6,643 nt of DNA from CAXSEA01 sp964235675 (GTDB lineage Bacteria; Armatimonadota; Armatimonadia; Armatimonadales; Capsulimonadaceae). Both the position numbers and the translations under genes were made by a program. This document shows positions 1 through 4,636 of this stretch, one piece after another. How positions within the stretch are numbered: position 1 is the stretch's first letter; each line of letters opens with the position of its first letter. The stretch is taken from the NCBI GenBank assembly GCA_964235675.1, contig CAXSEA010000207.1, forward strand, positions 1 through 6,643. Reading direction: 5' to 3'. The notes beneath the pieces were generated by a model, which was given only the letters and a program-made list of their open reading frames with translations, had not been told where the DNA came from and made no database searches.

Positions 1-113
1 GTTGTGCAATCGGGAGCGACAATCTTGGTTTTCAGGAGCAATATCGTTGTACCCATTCGCGGCTGAAGTTATTACGCCGCCTTAGATTACAGCCGCCGCC
101 CCCTTAGTGCAGG

Positions 114-119
114 TATACT
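114..119 (+). promoter_or_regulatory. Candidate -10 box (TATACT) of the PRC/MgtE-N/CBS gene
   Basis: TATACT matches the bacterial -10 consensus at five of six positions. It ends 7 nt before the GTG start at 127, so a transcript would begin at or next to the start codon (leaderless or nearly so). No convincing -35 hexamer lies 16-18 nt upstream; the sequence there is AGCCGC-like. The call rests on the -10 box, its spacing and the absence of a usable Shine-Dalgarno. Confidence 0.4.
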
Positions 120-126
120 GCGCAGA

Positions 127-1431
127 GTGGAATATCTTTCACAACTGATCTCGCGCGCGGTAATCAGCGAGAGCGGCGAGCAGATCGGCCGCGTTTCGGA
201 AGTCGTGGTCAGCCCCGACGACCCCTACCCGCTGGTCTGCGCCCTTCAAGTACGCACGGAAGACGGCGCGCTGTTCCTCCCCGCCGACGCGCTCTCCATC
301 GTCGATGATGGCAAGACGCTGCGCCTCGACCGCCCCTTAAGCACGATCCGCGCCTATATGCCCCAGCCGCAGGATTTTTCGCTCGTGCGCGATGTTTTGG
401 ACAAGCAGATCGTCGACGTCCATGACTACCGCGTCGTCCGTGTCAACGATATCCGCCTTGCCCGCGTGCCCGACAAGAAAACGCTTGCATTATTGGGCGT
501 CGATATTGGTGTCGGAGGCTTAATGCGGCGGATGGGGCTGGAAAACGCCGTTCACAACGTCCAGCGCTTGTTCGGCAAAACTATTGAGAGCAGCGGCTCG
601 CATTTTATCAAGTGGGACGATGTCGGCTCCTTGCCCACACACAATGCGGGCGAGCCGATTAAGCTCAAGTTCAGCCACGACAAGCTGGCGAAGCTGCACC
701 CGGCCGATATCGGCGATATTCTCAACCAGCTGGCTCCGTCCGAGCGCAACGAGGTGCTTCGGGACCTCGACGTGGAAACCGCCGCCGACGCTCTCGCCGA
801 AGCCGAGGAAGGCGTCCAGGTGCGCGCGCTGCAAACCATGGACGAGGAGCGCGCGGCCGACATTCTCGAAGAGATGCCCGCCGACGAAGCCGCTGACGTG
901 CTGAACGATCTGGAGCCGTCGCGCCGCCGCGAGCTGCTGGAGCACATGGACTCCGACGACCGCGACGACGTCGAAGAGCTGCTGGAGTACGGCGACGAAA
1001 CCGCGGGCGGCATGATGACCAACGAGTTCGTCGCCATCCGCCAGGAACTCACCGCCGGCGAGACGATTCAAATCATTCGGGAGCTCTCGCCGGACGCCGA
1101 GACAATTTACTATATCTATGTCACCGACTTGGACGAGCACCTGACCGGCGTAATTTCTCTGCGCGACTTGATCGTCGCCGACCCCTTTTCCACCGTCGCC
1201 GACTTCATGATCCGCAAAGTGGTCTCAGTTTCGGTGGACGCCAGGCTGCAGGAAGTAGCGCACCAATTCGAGCGCTACAAGCTGCTGGCCCTGCCCGTCA
1301 CGGACGAGGACGATAAGCTGGCCGGCATTATCACGGTGGACGATACTTTAGAGCAGGTGCTTCCCGACAACTGGCGCAAGCGCCCCACCCGCCGCCCGGA
1401 TCGTGATTCACGCGACAGCGAATCGTCCTAA
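127..1431 (+). CDS. PRC-barrel / MgtE N-domain / CBS-pair protein, soluble (no channel domain)
   Basis: A 434-residue cytosolic protein resembling the regulatory half of the MgtE magnesium channel. Residues 1-75 and about 83-166 look like two PRC-barrel units (YLSQLISRAV..., then LVRDVLDKQIVDV ending in KWDDVGSL). Residues about 185-285 form the acidic helical MgtE N-domain, starting at KLHPADIGDIL (189) with repeated AADILEEMP/AADVLNDLEP units. Residues 292-412 are a CBS pair, opening with TAGGMM (292-297) and containing GVISLRDLIVADP and GIITVDDTLEQVL, which are very MgtE-like. In MgtE these domains bind Mg2+ and gate the pore. Here the protein stops after a basic, probably disordered tail (413-434), where MgtE would continue with its membrane helices. 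The start is GTG at 127: an in-frame TGA at 64-66 excludes a long extension and no better start is visible. No Shine-Dalgarno sits at the right distance. This architecture is known elsewhere, sometimes beside NRAMP-type metal transporters, but no transporter is visible here. Role: metal-level sensor or transporter partner (inferred). Confidence 0.88.
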   Translation: MEYLSQLISRAVISESGEQIGRVSEVVVSPDDPYPLVCALQVRTEDGALFLPADALSIVDDGKTLRLDRPLSTIRAYMPQPQDFSLVRDVLDKQIVDVHDYRVVRVNDIRLARVPDKKTLALLGVDIGVGGLMRRMGLENAVHNVQRLFGKTIESSGSHFIKWDDVGSLPTHNAGEPIKLKFSHDKLAKLHPADIGDILNQLAPSERNEVLRDLDVETAADALAEAEEGVQVRALQTMDEERAADILEEMPADEAADVLNDLEPSRRRELLEHMDSDDRDDVEELLEYGDETAGGMMTNEFVAIRQELTAGETIQIIRELSPDAETIYYIYVTDLDEHLTGVISLRDLIVADPFSTVADFMIRKVVSVSVDARLQEVAHQFERYKLLALPVTDEDDKLAGIITVDDTLEQVLPDNWRKRPTRRPDRDSRDSESS

Positions 1432-1535
1432 GCTTTACGCTAACTCCAGCTTCGCCTTTTTGGCAGTGCCGCGTCACCGTACAAGCATCATCTGCCCTTC
1501 AACCTAAGACGACGACAAAATTTGTTTCGCTTAAG
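1432..1535. other. Intergenic gap after the MgtE-N/CBS gene, no clear terminator
   Basis: About 100 nt between the TAA at 1429-1431 and the next promoter. I see no stem followed by a T-run, so termination may be factor-dependent or absent. The end of the gap (1515-1525, ACAAAATTTGT, then TTTCG) is A/T-rich and lies just upstream of the copy A -35 box, where an UP element would be. The matching position in copy B is also T-rich. Confidence 0.4.
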
Positions 1536-1565
1536 GTGACAACTACTGCATTTACATGCAATAAT
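1536..1565 (+). promoter_or_regulatory. Extended -10 promoter of S53 peptidase copy A
   Basis: The -35 box is GTGACA (1536-1541, four of six to TTGACA), followed by an 18-nt spacer and AATAAT (1560-1565) preceded by TGC (1557-1559), the extended -10 motif. Expected transcription start is about 1570-1573. Copy B has the same arrangement with the same 18-nt spacing at 4307-4336 (GTGACA, TGC, GATAAT), although the spacer sequences between the boxes differ considerably. That pattern supports a real housekeeping-type promoter. Confidence 0.7.
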
Positions 1566-1571
1566 CCGCAA

Positions 1572-1761
1572 TATCGCCGTTCGAGCGGTGATCCTCGTGC
1601 ATCAAAGGCCGGTTGCAGGCAGTCTCGCAGCTTGGCTCTTCGGCACACATGTATCCTCATCTCCAATCCACTTAAGTAGTCCGGATCACGGGGTGACAGC
1701 AGCGACGCGTCTCGGTGCGGCCACTTTGCTTTGAATGGATTGCAGCAGTTAGAAGCTTTCC
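1572..1761 (+). promoter_or_regulatory. Conserved structured 5' leader of copy A (candidate cis-regulatory RNA)
   Basis: Starts at the predicted transcription start and matches 4343-4532 with a constant offset of 2771 and no net indel. Over 1591-1746 I counted 28 mismatches in 156 positions. Visible pairing: hairpin 1573-1579/1586-1592 with a TTCGAG loop; long-range helix 1609-1615/1677-1684 (CCGGTTG with TAG-T-CCGG, T1680 bulged); inner hairpin 1617-1622/1628-1633 (one A-A mismatch); hairpin 1689-1693/1710-1714 (CGGGG/TCTCG). Differences from copy B keep these pairs. A stretch at 1694-1716 is identical in both copies. Stops interrupt the frames and mismatches show no codon period, so it is not a leader peptide gene. 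No T-run terminator lies within it, so control of translation, processing or stability seems more likely than attenuation. I do not recognise a known riboswitch family; the ligand or signal is unknown. Confidence 0.6.
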
Positions 1762-1868
1762 TTTCTGATTCAATATTAGAACGTGAATGCGGGCAGAAAT
1801 TGCGTTCCGCTTCTTCACGCCGCGATCAAGGCGCTTGCGCGTAGCCAGAGTAGTTCTCACTATTTCAC
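1762..1868. other. Diverged spacer between leader and ribosome binding site, copy A
   Basis: About 105 nt with little detectable similarity to the equivalent part of copy B (4533-4623), which is 16 nt shorter. It lies between a conserved leader and a conserved Shine-Dalgarno/signal-peptide start. An in-frame ATG at 1783 would add 33 residues to the protease, but it has no Shine-Dalgarno, no counterpart in copy B, and would bury the signal peptide. I see no gene here. Confidence 0.5.
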
Positions 1869-1873
1869 AGGAG
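1869..1873 (+). promoter_or_regulatory. Shine-Dalgarno AGGAG fixing the start of copy A
   Basis: AGGAG lies 8 nt before ATG 1882, within CACAGGAGACTCA. The same sequence and spacing precede the copy B ATG (AGGAG 4624-4628, ATG 4637). This selects ATG 1882 over the upstream in-frame ATG 1783. Confidence 0.85.
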
Positions 1874-1881
1874 ACTCAGCA

Positions 1882-4071
1882 ATGACAGGTCAGCAGAAAC
1901 TTCATCCTCTCGGAAAAGCCGCCCTCGCTCTCACCATCGCTCTTGCAGGGCCATTAACGATAGCAGTTGCAAGCCAAGCCGCAGTGGTCACGGGCTGGCA
2001 AACAGTACAAAGCGACCGGCCCAGCATGATCGATACGGGCGTCGCTAAACTCACCGGCGAATTGGACACGCTGCGGCGCGTTTCGGTTACCGTCACGCTG
2101 CCGCTCACCCACAAAGCAGATCTGGACAGGTTTGTCGATGACGTTTCCACTCCGGGTAGAGCGGCTTACGGCCACTACCTGACTCCGTCCGAGTTCGCCG
2201 CCCGCTACGGTGCCTCGCAGCCCGACTACGATGCAATTCTTTCCTGGGCGAAGGCCAATAACCTGACCGTTACCCAGACCAGTACCAGCCGCAACGCCGT
2301 TTCTCTTAGCGGTACCGCCGGTCAGCTCGGCAAGGCGTTAAACGTCAAGTTCAGCACCTACGTGGACGCCCAAGGAGCTTCCTTCTTCGCCGCATCCACC
2401 GCTCCCAGAATGCCTGTTGCCGTCGCAGCCGGAGTGCGGGGCGTCTACGGCCTGTCAGACCACGCGCAGGGCCATCCTATGCACGTGATTAGCACGCCGG
2501 GGCAGCGCGCGTCAGGGAGGGAGGCGGCCAATCTAGCTACTGGAAAACCTGTGTTCTCGACCGCCGACGGCGACGGTACCGGACACGCCGGAGCGTTCAG
2601 CCCGAAAGACTTGTTCCGGCTTTTCCAGATGCCCGACCTATATAACGGCAAAGGCCAGGCAATCGGCTGCTATGAAAACGGCGCCTATTTCGACAGCGAC
2701 CCGATTACTTACCGCAACTACTATCACCTACCGAAGACGCCGATTATTGACCGATTGGTAGCAGGCAGTAACCCGGATCCCTCGGACTTCAACGTAATCT
2801 TGGAATCGGCTCTGGACATCGAGATGGAGATGGCGCTTGCACCTCACGCCAAAGGCATCTATGTCTACGAGGCCGGCAACGAGTCGAGCTTTTCGAGCTC
2901 ACTGATCGATACGCTGACTGCGGTAGCCGACGACCGAAAAATCAGCGCTTTCGAAATTTCCTACGGCCTTGACGAGTTTCTTCAGCTTACCGAAGGCGGA
3001 CCGGGCGCATTCGAAGACGAGCAGGACGCCTTCAAGCGCTGCGCGGCGGAGGGCATTACTGTATACGCATCGGCCGGCGACTTTGGCGCGTATGGCGACG
3101 ACGGCACGCAGTTCAGCCCCGTGACTTACAACGTCTCCGACCCGGCATCCCAGCCGTATGTGACAGGTGTCGGCGGAACCACCGTGTTTACGTCTCACGG
3201 CCACGATTTAGATGAGATCGCCTGGAACGAGCTGGCGACGACCGGCTACGCGACCGGCGGCGGCGTCAGCGACATTTGGAAGCTGCCAAGCTACCAAGAG
3301 TTCGCCGACGGTACTCCGCTCACTACGTTCAACGGCGGATCGGGCAGCTACCGCAACGTCCCCGACGTCGCTGCCGTGGCCGATTCGTTGACACCGGTGG
3401 ACGTTTATTGCAACGAATACGGCGGATGGCTCGGAGTGGGCGGCACGAGCGTTTCGGCGCCGATCTGGGCAGGCTTCACCGCCTTGGTGAATCAACAGCG
3501 CGTCGACGCCGGACTGCCGCTTCTCGGCTTCGCCAACCCGGCGCTCTACAACATCTACAAATTCGACCTGGGCGGCGATGAGGCGGGAGAAACATACGAC
3601 TTCGACGATGTCGCCGACAACTCGAACGGCAACGCGAACCTATTCGGCAGACCTGGTTTTCAGTCCGGGTACGGCTACGACAACACCACGGGGCTCGGTA
3701 GCTTGAGCGGCCAGTTTATTTTAAAGAATCTTGTCGCCCCGTATTCATCGATATACAACGTTACCCCCGGCTTGCCGGATGCGCCGTCGCAGTTCCAAAA
3801 TGTCGCTTTAACGCCGACCAGCGCGTCTTTCACCTGGCAGCCCGCGATGAATGCCACCGGCTATGTCGTTCTCTTATTCAAAACTGACACCTACTACGGC
3901 GGCGGCACTCGACTTCAGTCGATTGGAACGTCGACCGTGCATTCGTATGGAACTGTTCTCCATCTGGAGCCGAGCACCTCGTACGTTTTCAGGCTGGTCG
4001 CCGTGAACACTATAGGCGCGCAATCGATCGAGACCATCGAGAACCTGAATGTGACGACGCCCGCCAGCTAA
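1882..4071 (+). CDS. Secreted S53 (sedolisin/kumamolisin-type) acid peptidase with FN3 tail, copy A
   Basis: A 729-residue preproprotein. Residues 1-33 are a Sec signal peptide (K6 and K12, hydrophobic core 13-30, probable cleavage after SQA at 33). Residues about 67-195 are the pro-kumamolisin activation domain (YGHYLTPSEFAARYG, SRNAVSLSGTAGQL, VRGVYGLSDHAQGHP). A linker follows, then the catalytic domain from about 238 to 615. The S53 catalytic residues are visible: E308 and D312 in ESALDIEMEM, oxyanion D400 in SAGDFG, and nucleophile S523 in GGTSVSAP. Expected Ca2+ ligands are D576 and V577 (FDDV) plus G596, G598 and D600 in SGYGYDNTTGLG. Residues about 633-729 form a fibronectin type III domain (W652 in FTWQP, then LEPSTSYVFRLVAVNTIG). 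S53 enzymes are activated by autocleavage at low pH and are endo- or tripeptidyl-peptidases; this one probably digests extracellular protein. It has three cysteines (263, 387, 510). The gene has its own promoter, long leader and terminator. Family assignment is firm; substrate is unknown. Confidence 0.95.
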   Translation: MTGQQKLHPLGKAALALTIALAGPLTIAVASQAAVVTGWQTVQSDRPSMIDTGVAKLTGELDTLRRVSVTVTLPLTHKADLDRFVDDVSTPGRAAYGHYLTPSEFAARYGASQPDYDAILSWAKANNLTVTQTSTSRNAVSLSGTAGQLGKALNVKFSTYVDAQGASFFAASTAPRMPVAVAAGVRGVYGLSDHAQGHPMHVISTPGQRASGREAANLATGKPVFSTADGDGTGHAGAFSPKDLFRLFQMPDLYNGKGQAIGCYENGAYFDSDPITYRNYYHLPKTPIIDRLVAGSNPDPSDFNVILESALDIEMEMALAPHAKGIYVYEAGNESSFSSSLIDTLTAVADDRKISAFEISYGLDEFLQLTEGGPGAFEDEQDAFKRCAAEGITVYASAGDFGAYGDDGTQFSPVTYNVSDPASQPYVTGVGGTTVFTSHGHDLDEIAWNELATTGYATGGGVSDIWKLPSYQEFADGTPLTTFNGGSGSYRNVPDVAAVADSLTPVDVYCNEYGGWLGVGGTSVSAPIWAGFTALVNQQRVDAGLPLLGFANPALYNIYKFDLGGDEAGETYDFDDVADNSNGNANLFGRPGFQSGYGYDNTTGLGSLSGQFILKNLVAPYSSIYNVTPGLPDAPSQFQNVALTPTSASFTWQPAMNATGYVVLLFKTDTYYGGGTRLQSIGTSTVHSYGTVLHLEPSTSYVFRLVAVNTIGAQSIETIENLNVTTPAS

Positions 4072-4100
4072 CTTCCCGCTGCTCAGGAATTGATCAACCC

Positions 4101-4134
4101 AACAGCTCCGTCGGTTCGCCAGCGGAGCTGTTTT
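4101..4134 (+). terminator. Intrinsic terminator after copy A
   Basis: A perfect 10-bp inverted repeat, AACAGCTCCG (4101-4110) with CGGAGCTGTT (4123-4132), encloses a 12-nt loop that can add a GG-TTCG-CC mini-stem. TTTT (4131-4134), partly used by the stem, follows. It starts 30 nt after the TAA of copy A. This separates copy A from copy B transcriptionally. Confidence 0.8.
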
Positions 4135-4306
4135 CAAAATCGCCCAGTATGAGGTGCGAGCGCTTGCGTCCTAATGCAGCCAGGCTGGAACAGATCCTGC
4201 CTAATCTCTCGTGCCAAGCCAGCGCGCAGGCATAACACGCCCGCACGACTGGGAATCAGCTCAAAATTAGGCAATCGTTGAGGCGTGCAATCATTTTTTT
4301 GTATAG
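4135..4306. other. Intergenic gap between terminator and copy B promoter
   Basis: I see no coding frame with a start signal, no RNA gene and no insertion-sequence ends. The last part (TCATTTTTTTGTAT, 4291-4304) is a T-tract immediately upstream of the copy B -35 box, consistent with an UP element. Confidence 0.45.
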
Positions 4307-4336
4307 GTGACATTTACCGAATTATTATGCGATAAT
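4307..4336 (+). promoter_or_regulatory. Extended -10 promoter of S53 peptidase copy B
   Basis: GTGACA (4307-4312), an 18-nt spacer, TGC (4328-4330) and GATAAT (4331-4336). It has the same architecture as the copy A promoter, which suggests the paralogues are expressed under similar conditions from separate promoters. Expected start is about 4341-4344, directly before the first leader hairpin. Confidence 0.7.
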
Positions 4337-4342
4337 CCGCAT

Positions 4343-4532
4343 CGTTGCCGCTTCGGCGGTAATCCTCGTACTAAACAGACCGGCTGCAGGCAGTTTCGCA
4401 GCTTGTTTCTTCAGCACGCAACAATCCTCATCTCAAATCCATTTAAGCAGTCCGGATGACGGGATGACAGCAGCGACGCGTCTCGGTACAGCCACCTTGC
4501 ATTAGGCGGATTGCAGCGGTCAACAGCTTCCC
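4343..4532 (+). promoter_or_regulatory. Conserved structured 5' leader of copy B (candidate cis-regulatory RNA)
   Basis: Paralogue of the leader at 1572-1761. The first hairpin (4345-4350/4357-4362, extended by C4351-G4356) carries a C(TTCG)G-type tetraloop, a very stable RNA loop. The long-range helix 4380-4386/4448-4455 (CCGGCTG with CAG-T-CCGG, T4451 bulged) is fully Watson-Crick here, whereas copy A has two G-T wobbles at those positions. Hairpin 4460-4464/4481-4485 has A-T where copy A has G-T. The stretch 4465-4487 is identical to copy A. The motif ATCCTCRT occurs twice, 62 nt apart, in both leaders (4362 and 4424 here; 1591 and 1653 in A). No attenuator-like T-run is present. Confidence 0.6.
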
Positions 4533-4623
4533 AGTCAAATCAACGTCGGCGACGTAAATGTGTTTTTCTTCTCCACGTCACCACTATCCGCACTCGCACA
4601 GCACAGCAACTCTTACGCAACAC

Positions 4624-4628
4624 AGGAG
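4624..4628 (+). promoter_or_regulatory. Shine-Dalgarno AGGAG fixing the start of copy B
   Basis: AGGAG ends 8 nt before ATG 4637, in the context CACAGGAGACTCA shared exactly with copy A. It sets the start of the truncated open frame. Confidence 0.85.
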
Positions 4629-4636
4629 ACTCATTC

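Larger units (their letters stand above)
1536..4071 (+). repeat. Tandem duplication unit 1 (promoter-leader-S53 gene)
   Basis: Unit 1 spans the -35 box to the stop of copy A. It is repeated as unit 2 from 4307. Offset is 2771 nt through the promoter and leader and 2755 nt through the coding region; the 16-nt difference lies entirely in the diverged spacer before the Shine-Dalgarno. The T-rich sequence upstream of each -35 box is only weakly similar. Confidence 0.85.

Noticed and set aside
1..66. Open frame of 21 codons ending in TGA at 64-66 (VVQSGATILVFRSNIVVPIRG), possibly the tail of an upstream gene
   Set aside because: Too short to judge; the reverse strand is also open (an ATG-led frame from about position 57 to the edge). 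Neither has recognisable motifs or supporting signals.
520..1140. Long minus-strand and +2/+3 frames inside the MgtE-N/CBS gene
   Set aside because: Shadows of a GC-rich real gene; low-complexity or repetitive translations without domains or start signals.
1686..1696. Short hairpin TCAC-GGG-GTGA in leader A
   Set aside because: Not kept in copy B (TGAC-GGG-ATGA breaks the pairing), and it competes with the better-supported 1689-1693/1710-1714 stem.
1572..1761. Known riboswitch identity for the leader (c-di-GMP GEMM, cobalamin, TPP, glycine, ZTP)
   Set aside because: From memory of their conserved cores, none matches; without an Infernal search I only say it is unrecognised.
1672..1860. 62-residue minus-strand frame across the leader and spacer of copy A
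   Set aside because: Half of it covers the diverged spacer, and substitutions in the overlapping leader show no codon periodicity; no ribosome binding site seen.
1783..1881. Upstream in-frame ATG adding 33 residues to protease copy A
   Set aside because: No Shine-Dalgarno, not conserved in copy B, and it would place a non-hydrophobic stretch before a clear signal peptide; ATG 1882 has AGGAG at 8 nt.
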